Shown here: piece after piece, positions 35,884 to 47,047 of the stretch
Numbering within the stretch: the first letter of the stretch is position 1
How the letters are laid out: the number at the start of each line of letters is the position of its first letter
Source: CAVTND01 sp963735955
GTDB taxonomy: Bacteria; Pseudomonadota; Gammaproteobacteria; Burkholderiales; Burkholderiaceae_F
NCBI GenBank assembly: GCA_963735955.1
Contig: CAVTND010000002.1
Span: 124,001-188,000 of the forward strand
Direction of reading: 5' to 3'
Length of the DNA: 64,000 nucleotides
Notes under the pieces: model-generated
What the model was told of the DNA's origin: nothing
The model's input: only the letters and a program-made list of their open reading frames with translations
Database searches by the model: none
Made by a program: the position numbers and the translations under genes

Positions 35884-36762
35884 CTACTCGAAGCGCTGGA
35901 TGCGCTCACCGGTCAGGCCGCGCGGGCGTACCAGCAGCACCAGAAGCATCAGCAGATACATCGAGGCGTCCGCGGCCGGCGGCAGGAAGTACACGGTCAG
36001 ACCACGCACCACGCCGACGATCAGCGCCGCCCAGACCACACCCCAGAATGACCCGAGCCCTCCGATCACAACGACGACGAAGGCAGCAGTCAGGATCTCG
36101 GCGCCCATCGCTGGATGCACGCCGGAAATCGGCGCCAGCAATACACCGGCCAGCGCCGCGAGCCCGACACTCAGCGCGACGACGCTGGCCATATACGGTT
36201 TGAGGGAAATTCCGAGGGCAGCGACCATGTCGGGGTTCTGCACGCCGGCGCGCACCACGCGGCCGAAAGCGGTTTTCTGCAGCAGTACCCAGAGCCCTGC
36301 CACCGCCGCAATGGCCACCGAAAGCATCAGCAGCCGGTACTTCGAATAGATGAAGTCGCCGACAAACACCTGGCCACGCAGCGCAGTCGGGATCGAAAAC
36401 GGCACCGGTGCCGCACCGAAGACCCACCGAAGCGACTGCTCGGCGACCATCGCGAGGCCGAAGGTCAGCAGCAGTCCGAGCGCCGGATCCTCGCGATAGA
36501 AGCGTCGAAACAGGAAGCGCTCGATCACCAGGCCGATCAGTGCGACAACGATGGGCGAGGCGATCGCCGATCCTGCGAAGCCGAGCCCGAGTTGCTCGGC
36601 AACGATGACGGCGAAGTACGCGCCCAGGGCGTAGAACGCGCCGTGCGCCAGGTTGACCAGCCCGCCGAGCGAAAAGATCAGCGAAAGGCCCAGCGCGATC
36701 AGCAGGTAGTACGCCCCGGCGAGCAGTCCGTTGAGAACCTGCTCGAGGATCTGCGTGAGCAT
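35884..36762 (-). CDS. livH: Liv-type ABC transporter permease LivH
   Basis: Inner-membrane permease of 292 aa, mostly hydrophobic. Hallmarks: 'QVLNGLLAGAYYLLIALGLSLIFSLGGLVNLAHGAFYALGAY' at residues 7-48, 'ERFLFRR', and the EAA-like 'GLGSFWGVVWAALIVGV' loop near the C-terminus that docks an ATPase. It pairs with the LivM part of the fused protein 3 bp downstream, and with the binding protein encoded upstream. Confidence 0.93.
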   Translation of the reverse strand: MLTQILEQVLNGLLAGAYYLLIALGLSLIFSLGGLVNLAHGAFYALGAYFAVIVAEQLGLGFAGSAIASPIVVALIGLVIERFLFRRFYREDPALGLLLTFGLAMVAEQSLRWVFGAAPVPFSIPTALRGQVFVGDFIYSKYRLLMLSVAIAAVAGLWVLLQKTAFGRVVRAGVQNPDMVAALGISLKPYMASVVALSVGLAALAGVLLAPISGVHPAMGAEILTAAFVVVVIGGLGSFWGVVWAALIVGVVRGLTVYFLPPAADASMYLLMLLVLLVRPRGLTGERIQRFE

Positions 36763-36827
36763 GATGCGAGTCGCGGTGCGGACCCGTACAAAGGAACGCG
36801 TGCCGCGAATCCCTGTTTATCCCGCCA

Positions 36828-38084
36828 TCAGGTCGGCATCGTGCAGGGATTCTCCTCGCGCGTCGGGGCAATGATCTCCAGGCTCTGGTTGTCGGCAGGC
36901 ACTGGAGCGGACAGGTTGAACAGGTTCCACTTGTCCTTGACCTGCGCCTCGGGCTTGAAGGTCACCGTGTACATCTGTTGCATCAGCTGGTGATCCCAGG
37001 CGCGGTAGTAGCCCTCGCGCGACTTGAGCACGTCGAACTTGGCACCCTTCTCCAGGTGCTCGGCCACCTTGGTCGAATCGGTGGTCTTGAGTTCGTTCAT
37101 CGCCTGGGCCAGATGCTTGGTCGACAGGTAGTCGCCCCACGCCTGGTTCTCCGGCGGCTTGCCGTATTTCTTGGTGAATGCCGCAGTGAACTTCTGCGCC
37201 GTCGGCGATGTGACCTGGGAGTCCCAGACCAGGGGCCAGATTCCGGCGACATTGCCCTTGCCTGCACCCCACGCAACTGCCGTATCGAAGCCGAATCCGG
37301 CGAGCGGGAACGGCAAGCCGAACTCCATGTACTGCTTCATGAAGTTCGTGATCTGCGCACCGGCCAGGTTGGATACGACCAGATCCGGCTTGGCGTTGCG
37401 AATCTTGAGCAGATACGGCGAGAAATCGGTGACGTTGGTGGCGACCAGCTCGTCCGCTGCGAACGTGCCGCCGTTGGCCAGCATGAAGCGCTTGGCAACG
37501 CGCAGGAGGTCATGCCCGAAGGCGTAGTCCGCCGTCACGCTGTACCACTTCTTGCCCTTGACGAGCCCGTCGCGCAGCAGCGCCTGGCCGGCGGCGCCGA
37601 CATACATGCTGTTGGCGGCTTCGGTATGGAACATGTAGCGATTGCATGACTTGCCGCGCAGTTCGTCCGAGTTGCAGCCCGTGTTGAAGAACAGGATCTT
37701 GTTGCGTTGTGCGACCTGCGCAATGGCCAGACCCGAGGCCGAACTGATCTCGCCGACAATCGCGATCACCTTGTCACGTTCGATCAGTCGCTCGGCCTTG
37801 GTCGAGGCCGTCTGCGGGTTGACGCTGTCTTCGGCGATCAGCTCGACCTTGCGTCCGTTGATACCGCCGCCCGCATTGATCTCTTCAACCGCAAGGTTCA
37901 CGCCCATGACGGCGTACTCGCCGAGCGGGCCGAGAAAGCCGGTCAGCGGTGTCAAATGGCCGAGGCGGACGGCGTCGGCCTGACTGCGGACGATGGCGGG
38001 AAAGCCTAACGTCCCCAGCGCCGCAGCAGCCCCGGCGCCCTGCAGCAGCGACCGGCGGCGCGAATTCGACTGTGGTGCATTCAT
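36828..38084 (-). CDS. Periplasmic substrate-binding protein, LivK/Leu-Ile-Val type
   Basis: Type I periplasmic binding protein of 418 aa for the Liv-type transporter. The ATG at 38084 has CAGGAGACAAC upstream. It starts with a Tat-like signal: 'SRRRSLLQGAGAAAALG'. The mature protein starts 'AVRLGHLTPLTGFLGPLGEYAVMGVNLAVEEINAGGGINGR', typical of the family. The ligand cannot be read from the sequence. The frame extends upstream to 38270, but that part lies in the divergent promoter region. A GntR gene is transcribed in the other direction 142 bp away and probably controls it. Confidence 0.9.
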   Translation of the reverse strand: MNAPQSNSRRRSLLQGAGAAAALGTLGFPAIVRSQADAVRLGHLTPLTGFLGPLGEYAVMGVNLAVEEINAGGGINGRKVELIAEDSVNPQTASTKAERLIERDKVIAIVGEISSASGLAIAQVAQRNKILFFNTGCNSDELRGKSCNRYMFHTEAANSMYVGAAGQALLRDGLVKGKKWYSVTADYAFGHDLLRVAKRFMLANGGTFAADELVATNVTDFSPYLLKIRNAKPDLVVSNLAGAQITNFMKQYMEFGLPFPLAGFGFDTAVAWGAGKGNVAGIWPLVWDSQVTSPTAQKFTAAFTKKYGKPPENQAWGDYLSTKHLAQAMNELKTTDSTKVAEHLEKGAKFDVLKSREGYYRAWDHQLMQQMYTVTFKPEAQVKDKWNLFNLSAPVPADNQSLEIIAPTREENPCTMPT

Positions 38085-38180
38085 GTTGTCTCCTGATTCA
38101 TTTTGAGTGCCGGAGTGCGACCGCAGGCAGCACGTCGCGGGATCGAGCGCCATCGCACGCAGCCGATAATGCTGCCGTGC

Positions 38181-38196
38181 AACTGCGATCGCAGTT
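38181..38196. promoter_or_regulatory. 16-bp perfect palindrome, candidate operator
   Basis: AACTGCGATCGCAGTT is a perfect inverted repeat in the 142 bp between the binding-protein gene and the divergent gntR gene. GntR/FadR-family dimers bind such short palindromes, so this is the best candidate operator for the regulator encoded at 38227. It ends 30 bp before the gntR start. Confidence 0.55.
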
Positions 38197-38226
38197 ATAG
38201 TCGAGCCGACTGTCACTGTCCAGCCA

Positions 38227-38934
38227 GTGTCCTCGTTCATGCCGCAGCGCCGCACAAGAACTGCACGCATCCCGATCAGGGACAGCGCCTACGCGAAACT
38301 GCGTGAGCTTCTGATCGCGGGTCAGTTGGCACCCGGTGACAAAGTGTCGCCGCGCGAACTGGCAGCGCAGCTGGAAGTAAGCCCGATGCCGGTGCGGGAG
38401 GCGGTGCAGCGACTGGCGGCCGAAGGCGCCTTGGTGGTTCGCCCGCAAAGCGGGGCGCGGGTGCCGCTGATGACCCGTGGCCGCTTCATCGAGCTGACGA
38501 CGATTCGGATCGCGCTGGAGGGCATGGCGGCGGAACGCGCGGCTCAATCGGCCTCGACGTCGGAGCTGGTGACGATCGAGCGACACCTGGTTCGGTTGCA
38601 GGCGTCAGCGGCGCGCGCGCGACCGGACCCGGCGGTCGTGATCCGTGCCAATCAGCGCTTGCATTTCGCCATCTATCGCAGCGCCCGCATGCCCACTCTG
38701 TTGACCCTGATCGAAGGACTCTGGCTGCAGATCGGCCCGGTACTGAACCTCGACCTGCGATCAAGTTCGGAGCGCCTCGGCAAGCTGGCCGTCCATGAGC
38801 ACCACACCTTGCTGGTCGCATCGCTTGGGCGCCACGATTCAAATGGAGCCCGTCGCGGACTTGTCGGCGACATTCAAAGCGCGGCCGCGCACATCCTGTC
38901 GCTCGGCCGTCTTCCGGAAATGGAGGATCGATGA
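38227..38934 (+). CDS. GntR family (FadR/FCD subfamily) transcriptional regulator
   Basis: Regulator of 235 aa. The N-terminal winged helix covers about residues 18-85 ('RDSAYAKLRELLIAGQLAPGD', 'LAAQLEVSPMPVREAVQRLAAEGAL'). The C-terminal part (about 95-225) is the helical FCD ligand domain, with 'NQRLHFAIYRSA' and 'HEHHTLL' supplying metal- or ligand-binding His. GTG at 38227 or ATG at 38239 could be the start. It overlaps the following SDR gene (ATGA) and is divergent from the transporter operon, so it probably responds to the imported compound or its CoA product. Confidence 0.88.
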   Translation: MSSFMPQRRTRTARIPIRDSAYAKLRELLIAGQLAPGDKVSPRELAAQLEVSPMPVREAVQRLAAEGALVVRPQSGARVPLMTRGRFIELTTIRIALEGMAAERAAQSASTSELVTIERHLVRLQASAARARPDPAVVIRANQRLHFAIYRSARMPTLLTLIEGLWLQIGPVLNLDLRSSSERLGKLAVHEHHTLLVASLGRHDSNGARRGLVGDIQSAAAHILSLGRLPEMEDR

Positions 38935-39707
38935 AGCTCGGACTGGAAGGGGCGCGCGTGCTCGTCACCGCCGGCGCGTCGGGCATCGGCCTGGCAACGG
39001 TGCAGGCTTTCGTGGCAGAAGGCGCGCGAGTTCACGTCTGTGATGTCGATGCCGCATCACTCGATGCGCTCGCGAAAAGCCGACCCGAGACAAGCAGCAC
39101 GCTGTGCGACGTTTCCGACGCCGCTGCAGTCGACCGTCTGTTCGCAACCGTTGCTGCCAGCCTTGGTGGGCTAGACGTTCTTGTCAACAACGCCGGCATC
39201 GCCGGTCCCACCGCGCGCTGCGAGGAAGTGTCGCTGACGGACTGGGAGCGCACTCTGGCCGTCAACCTGACCGGCCAGTTCCTCTGCGCCGGCCGCGCCA
39301 TTCCGCTGCTTCGTCGTAGCCGCAATGCAAGCATGGCCAATCTTTCATCCGCGGCCGGCCGGTTCGGCTTTCCAATGCGAACGCCGTACGCCGCGTCCAA
39401 ATGGGCGGTCATTGGATTCACGAAATCATTGTCGATCGAGCTCGGAGGCGATGGTATTCGCGTCAATGCGATCTGCCCGGGTTCGGTTGCCGGCCCGCGG
39501 ATCGATTCCGTTTTTGCTAACAAAGCCAAAGCGCGCGGCATCACGCCGGATCAGGTTCGCCAGGAAGCACTGGCGAAGACTTCGCTTGGTCAGCTGATCG
39601 AACCCGAGGACATTGCGCATGCCATCGTATTTCTCGCGTCACGTGCCGGAGCACGGATTTCGGGACAGGCGATTGGCGTCGATGCGGACGTGCAGGCGCT
39701 GGTCTGA
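38931..39707 (+). CDS. Short-chain dehydrogenase/reductase
   Basis: Classical SDR of 258 aa. It has 'TAGASGIG' at the cofactor loop, an Asp after strand 2 ('HVCDVD') that favours NAD, 'NNAGIAGP', Ser in 'NLSSAAGRFG', and 'YAASKWAVIGF' with Tyr and Lys (Y-x3-K), ending 'GQAIGVDADVQALV'. It is co-transcribed with the gntR gene and convergent with rhlE. It could add another oxidation step to the pathway encoded by the divergent operon; the substrate is unknown. Confidence 0.87.
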   Translation: MKLGLEGARVLVTAGASGIGLATVQAFVAEGARVHVCDVDAASLDALAKSRPETSSTLCDVSDAAAVDRLFATVAASLGGLDVLVNNAGIAGPTARCEEVSLTDWERTLAVNLTGQFLCAGRAIPLLRRSRNASMANLSSAAGRFGFPMRTPYAASKWAVIGFTKSLSIELGGDGIRVNAICPGSVAGPRIDSVFANKAKARGITPDQVRQEALAKTSLGQLIEPEDIAHAIVFLASRAGARISGQAIGVDADVQALV

Positions 39708-39752
39708 ACTTCCGCGGCCTAGCCTGCTGCCGATACTGCCCAATCCCAACTA

Positions 39753-41174
<1,422 letters not shown>

Positions 41175-41178
41175 TAGG

Positions 41179-41307
41179 TGGTAGGCCTCCCTGGAGTCGA
41201 ACCAGGCACCAACAGAGCAAGCGGCGAGCAGTGTGAGCCGCATGCGAGGCCGCGTGTCGGCGTCGCCGACCAGCAGACGGTGCCTGTATCACGCCGACGA
41301 CGGGAGA
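41179..41307 (-). repeat. 129-bp tandem repeat carrying a tRNA 3' end, unit 1
   Basis: First of two adjacent 129-bp units. Each begins (plus strand) with about 35 bp that match the last 35 nt of the tRNA at 41437-41515, including T-arm, acceptor 3' strand and CCA, followed by 94 bp of other sequence with a GTCGGCG/CGCCGAC hairpin. This unit differs from unit 2 at only a few bases, one of them in the acceptor strand (TGGTAGG for TGGTGGG). It ends 4 bp before the rhlE start codon. Confidence 0.9.
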
Positions 41308-41436
41308 TGGTGGGCCTCCCTGGAGTCGAACCAGGCACCAACAGAGCAAGCGGCGAGCAGTGTAAGCCGCGTGCGAGGCTGCGTGTCGGCGTCGCCGACC
41401 AGCAGACGGTGCTTGCATCACTCCGACGACGGGAGA
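41308..41436 (-). repeat. 129-bp tandem repeat carrying a tRNA 3' end, unit 2
   Basis: Second unit, directly adjoining the CCA end of the tRNA gene. Its first 35 bp (41308-41342) are identical to the tRNA 3' end at 41437-41471. Read on the transcribed minus strand, the order is tRNA, spacer, tRNA 3' end, spacer, tRNA 3' end, rhlE. The period is exactly 129 bp, a multiple of three, which keeps frames open on both strands and makes artificial ORFs. Confidence 0.9.
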
Positions 41437-41515
41437 TGGTGGGCCTCCCTGGAGTCGAACCAGGCACCAACGGATTATGAGTCTGCTGCTCTAACCAAGC
41501 ATGAGCTAGAGGCCC
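41437..41515 (-). tRNA. tRNA with CAU anticodon (tRNA-Met, or tRNA-Ile2)
   Basis: 79 nt including encoded CCA. Acceptor stem GGGCCTC pairs fully with GAGGCCC, discriminator A. D-arm 'AGCTCA..GGTTAGAGC', anticodon loop CTCATAA (CAU), T-arm 'CCTGGTTCGACTCCAGG'. The anticodon stem has one A-C mismatch as written, and the D loop is long by two bases, which may be natural or sequence error. CAU can read Met or, if modified by TilS, Ile AUA; sequence alone does not settle it. It lies 18 bp after the rpoD stop on the same strand. Confidence 0.9.
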
Positions 41516-41533
41516 GTCGTTACACGAATCTAC

Positions 41534-43808
<2,275 letters not shown>

Positions 43809-44157
43809 GTCTGATCGCTCCGGTCTGCCTCGGTCGCACGTCTGGCCGGCCAATGCACTATGCGGCAGACCAGTGCTGCGCACCGGCCCGCCAACAACGG
43901 CAAGGCCCTCAAGTACTCAATTCAGTAGTCGTCATCGAACGATGCACGGCATTCGCAGCCAACACCGGTCTTGCATCGTCGCGCACCATCGAAAGCAGGA
44001 AGGCCGATGGCCTAACGCGCGTGCCTGTCACGGCGTGGTTCTGCTTGCGTGCGTAAATCGATGCAGGTCATTCGCGCCACTGATCTATTCGCGATCTCCT
44101 GGGCGCCCCGACTCCGAGCCCAACCGAAGATCGGGCCGAAAGCGTCGAGAATTCAAC

Positions 44158-44188
44158 ATTCTAGCAAGGTTTGGCGGTCCCGTTGCAA
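44158..44188 (-). promoter_or_regulatory. Candidate promoter for rpoD
   Basis: On the minus strand, TTGCAA (44183-44188) and TAGAAT (44158-44163) are spaced 19 bp, close to a sigma-70 promoter. It lies at the end of dnaG and would give rpoD a leader of about 340 nt. The 385 bp between dnaG and rpoD hold no gene that I can support. Confidence 0.35.
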
Positions 44189-44193
44189 TGCCG

Positions 44194-45983
44194 TCATACC
44201 TCGGCCCGCCGTTCGTCGCCCTGGGGCTCGCCGCCGCGCGCCCTGGTGTAGGCAAGATCCGCGCGGCGGTAGGCATCAAGATGGTCTGCCGTCGGTTCGC
44301 GTTCGTAGTCACTCAGCCGGGCGTTTCGCTCACCCTCCAGTCGCTGCAGACGAAGCTTGTGAAATGCTCCCGCCAGCAGAGTACTTGCGGTGGACGCATC
44401 GGTTTCCAGTTCCATTTCCTGGGCTGCGAGAGCCCGATACTCACCAGCGTGGGGACTGTCGGCCAGGATTTCAAGCAGGACTCCGTGGCTGACCGCTACT
44501 GAGGCGCTGGACTCCATCGCCGCCCGCCAGACTTCGACGATGGCCTGGTCGATAGGCTCGGTCCGCTCAACGTGTTCGTCGACAATCGCATCACTGAAGT
44601 CGCGCGCCAGCGCCGGATGAACAAGCAACTGCATCAGAATGCGACGCTTCAGGTCCGACACGTCAGCGTGCCGCGTGCGGGCCTGCATCGCAACCGGTCG
44701 GCTTGCGCGAGCGCGCCGTAGGCCGAACAGCGATTCGAGATCCTCGATGCCGGTGCGAGTTGCATCGGCCAGTTCGCGTAGAAGCTGCAGCCGCATCGCA
44801 CCGGGCGCCATCGACAAAAGCAAGGGGCGCGCCTCGGCGACGGCCGCAGCGCGATCCTCGGCTGAACGCATGGAGCGCCCGGTCGACAGCGTAGAAAGAA
44901 AGTACTGTGACAGCGGCAGAGCGCGTGCCAGTTCGCGCTCAAACGCGGCCGGCCCTCCCTTGCGGATCAGACTGTCGGGATCTTCACCCTCAGGCAACAG
45001 GACGAAGCTGGCGCGCTTCGTATCGGCGATCACGGGCAGGGCCGCCTCCAGCGCCCTGCGCGCCGCCTTGCGGCCCGTGCATCACCGTCGAACGAGAACA
45101 CCACATGGTCGGTAACACGCAGCAGGGCGCTTACATGAGCGCTCGTCACTGCTGTGCCAAGCGCTGCGACCGCCTCCGCGAACCCAGCTTGCGAGAGCTG
45201 GTTCACATCCAGATAGCCCTCGCAGACGATCGCCCGCTCGGCCTGTCGGATCGCATCACGCGCCTCATACAGGCCATACAGTTCCTGTCCCTTGCGAAAC
45301 ACCGGCGTCTCGGGCGAATTAAGATACTTTGGTTCGCCGTCGCCGAGAACACGGGCGCCGAAGCCGATCACGAGTCCCCGCGCATTGCGGATCGGAAACA
45401 TGATCCGTCCGCGAAACCGGTCGTAACGCTTGCCGTCGTCGGCAATCACCAGGCCAGCTTCGACCAGTTGCGGCTGTTCGTATTCTGTGAACGCTTCCCG
45501 CAGCGACTGCCAGGCGTCGGGCGCGAAGCCCAGGCCGAACCGTGCTGCAGTCGATCCGGTGAGCCCGCGTGCCTTCATGTACTCGATCGCTGGCGCGCTG
45601 TCCTTCAACTGCCGGCGGTAGAAGTCCGATGCCTGCTGAAGCAGATCGGTCAATGCCCGCGTCCGGCTCGCGACCTGGGCCGCGGCCGGCGAGTCCTCGG
45701 GCACCTTCATGCCAACGCCCTGCGCCAGTTCGCGAATCGACTCGACGAAGTTCAGTCCCCGCTGCTCCATCATGAATCCGATCGCGCTGCCATGTGCACC
45801 GCATCCGAAGCAGTGGAAGAACTGTTTGCTGGGACTGACCGTGAATGACGGAGACTTTTCGCCGTGGAAAGGGCAAAGGCCGAGAAAGTTCTGCCCGGCC
45901 TTCTTCAGCTGAACGTGACGACCGACGACCTCGACGATGTCGACGCGGGCAAGCAGGTCCTGGATGAAGCTTTGCGGAATCAT
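44194..45983 (-). CDS. dnaG: DNA primase DnaG (one frameshift)
   Basis: Makes RNA primers for replication. ATG at 45983 (MIPQSFIQDLLARVDIVEVVG). The N-terminal zinc-binding domain shows 'CPFHGEKSPSF' and 'HCFGCGAHG'. The TOPRIM core follows with 'IVCEGYLDV' and 'VVFSFDGDA' (metal-binding Glu and Asp). The C-terminal DnaB-binding domain runs to 44194. Between about 45060 and 45080 a one- or two-base slip separates 'SFDGDA' from 'VIADTKRASFVLLPEGEDPDSL'. Sequence error is the simplest explanation in an essential gene. Order rpsU-yqeY-dnaG-rpoD is the macromolecular synthesis operon with one inserted gene. Confidence 0.93.
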
Positions 45984-46061
45984 TCGTAGCTCGGCAAAGT
46001 GTACGCAGGCCGTCGTGCAGATTGCGTCGTGCCAAGAACGCCCGCTGCGACGAACGCCTGC

Positions 46062-46505
46062 CTAGGCGAGGCGCTGCTTGACCAATGCTGATACCGCACC
46101 CATGTCGGCGCGGCCGGCAAGGCGCGGCTTCAGCAAGGCCATCAGTTTGCCAATGGCCTGCGGGCCGGTCGCACCCAGCTCCGCGATCGCGGCGTCGATC
46201 GCGGCCAAAAGCTCTTCGCCGGACATCTGGCTCGGCAGATAGGCAGCCAGCAAGTTCAGTTCGGCCCTTTCCTTGTCCGCGAGATCGGTCCGCCCAGCCT
46301 TTTCGAACTGCTCGATCGAATCCTTGCGCTGCTTGATCTGTTTTTCAATGATCGCCAGCGTCGCAGAGTCGTCGACCGTGACTCGTTCATCAACTTCCTT
46401 CTGCTTGATCGCAGCCTGAAGCAATCGAATCGCCGAAAGCCGCGCCGAGTCCTTGGCACGCATCGCAGCCTTCATGTCTTCCGTGATCTTTTCGCGCAAT
46501 GACAT
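46062..46505 (-). CDS. yqeY: GatB/YqeY domain protein
   Basis: Small helical protein of 147 aa with the GatB/YqeY fold, related to the tRNA-binding tail of the amidotransferase GatB. 'MSLREKITEDMKAAMRAKDSARLSAIRLLQAAIKQKEVDERV' (residues 1-42) and 'YLPSQMSGEEL' plus 'GKLMALLKPRLAGRADM' are typical. Its role is not well defined; binding to tRNA or amidotransferase partners is suggested. It sits between rpsU and dnaG, a common proteobacterial arrangement. Confidence 0.9.
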   Translation of the reverse strand: MSLREKITEDMKAAMRAKDSARLSAIRLLQAAIKQKEVDERVTVDDSATLAIIEKQIKQRKDSIEQFEKAGRTDLADKERAELNLLAAYLPSQMSGEELLAAIDAAIAELGATGPQAIGKLMALLKPRLAGRADMGAVSALVKQRLA

Positions 46506-46526
46506 AAATTCCTCGTCAGAAATGCG

Positions 46527-46551
46527 AAAGCGCGCCTCGAGGGCGCGCTTT
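46527..46551 (-). terminator. Hairpin between rpsU and yqeY (attenuator-like)
   Basis: Perfect 10-bp stem AAAGCGCGCC/GGCGCGCTTT with a 5-nt loop, but only three T at the end. It lies 31 bp after rpsU in the transcribed direction. E. coli has a partial terminator at the same place in rpsU-dnaG-rpoD that lets ribosomal protein S21 be made in excess of primase; this hairpin could act the same way. Confidence 0.7.
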
Positions 46552-46582
46552 GAGCAGTAGGGTCCGGTCCTTGGTGGTCGGG

Positions 46583-46795
46583 CTAGTAGAGCTTCTTGGG
46601 CAGCATCTGACTGCGCAGGCGTTTGAAGTGGCGCTTGATCGCAGCAGATTTCTTGCGCTTGCGCTCGGAGGTCGGTTTTTCGTAGAACTCGCGCGCGCGA
46701 AGCTCAGTCAGCAGTCCGGTTTTCTCGATCGTTCGCTTGAAGCGGCGCAAGGCAACTTCAAAGGGTTCGTTTTCTTTGACGCGGATGGTAGGCAT
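46583..46795 (-). CDS. rpsU: 30S ribosomal protein S21
   Basis: Basic 70-aa protein of the small ribosomal subunit, near the anti-Shine-Dalgarno end of 16S rRNA. 'MPTIRVKENEPFEVALRRFKR' and 'REFYEKPTSERKRKKSAA' match S21 closely, and the length is exact. First gene of the rpsU-yqeY-dnaG-rpoD run. Confidence 0.97.
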   Translation of the reverse strand: MPTIRVKENEPFEVALRRFKRTIEKTGLLTELRAREFYEKPTSERKRKKSAAIKRHFKRLRSQMLPKKLY

Positions 46796-46987
46796 TGTTA
46801 CTCGTGCGCTTTCGAGACTTCGCTATTGAAGTTCAAATTGTCTTAACAGGACCTGCGGTCCCGGGCCCTGGACCGCCAACTAGCAGTCCGTCCCTGTCGG
46901 TGGGGCAAACGCGAGTAGCCTAACCGACGCCGCGCCCACCGCAAGGAACTCGGCTCACCGGCACCAGCGCCGGCAAGCAAGCTTGTG

Positions 46988-47017
46988 ATTCTATCCTGAA
47001 ACATATTCTTCAGACAA
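46988..47017 (-). promoter_or_regulatory. Candidate sigma-70 promoter of rpsU operon
   Basis: On the minus strand TTGTCT (47012-47017) and TAGAAT (46988-46993) are separated by 18 bp. Transcription would start near 46981, giving a leader of about 185 nt before rpsU. It overlaps the divergent tsaD control region. Confidence 0.5.
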
Positions 47018-47035
47018 GTCAAGGATTTAGGCTCG

Positions 47036-47041
47036 TAGAAT
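47036..47041 (+). promoter_or_regulatory. TAGAAT -10-like box, 6 bp before tsaD ATG
   Basis: TAGAAT is followed by 6 bp and the tsaD ATG at 47048. If used, the transcript would be leaderless; there is also no Shine-Dalgarno before this ATG. No good -35 is seen at the usual distance. Confidence 0.35.
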
Positions 47042-47047
47042 GCACGG

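Noticed and set aside
41437..41515. Use of this tRNA as an integration site with att duplications
   Set aside because: The repeats are two tandem, evenly spaced copies with no integrase or island between them, unlike attL/attR flanking.
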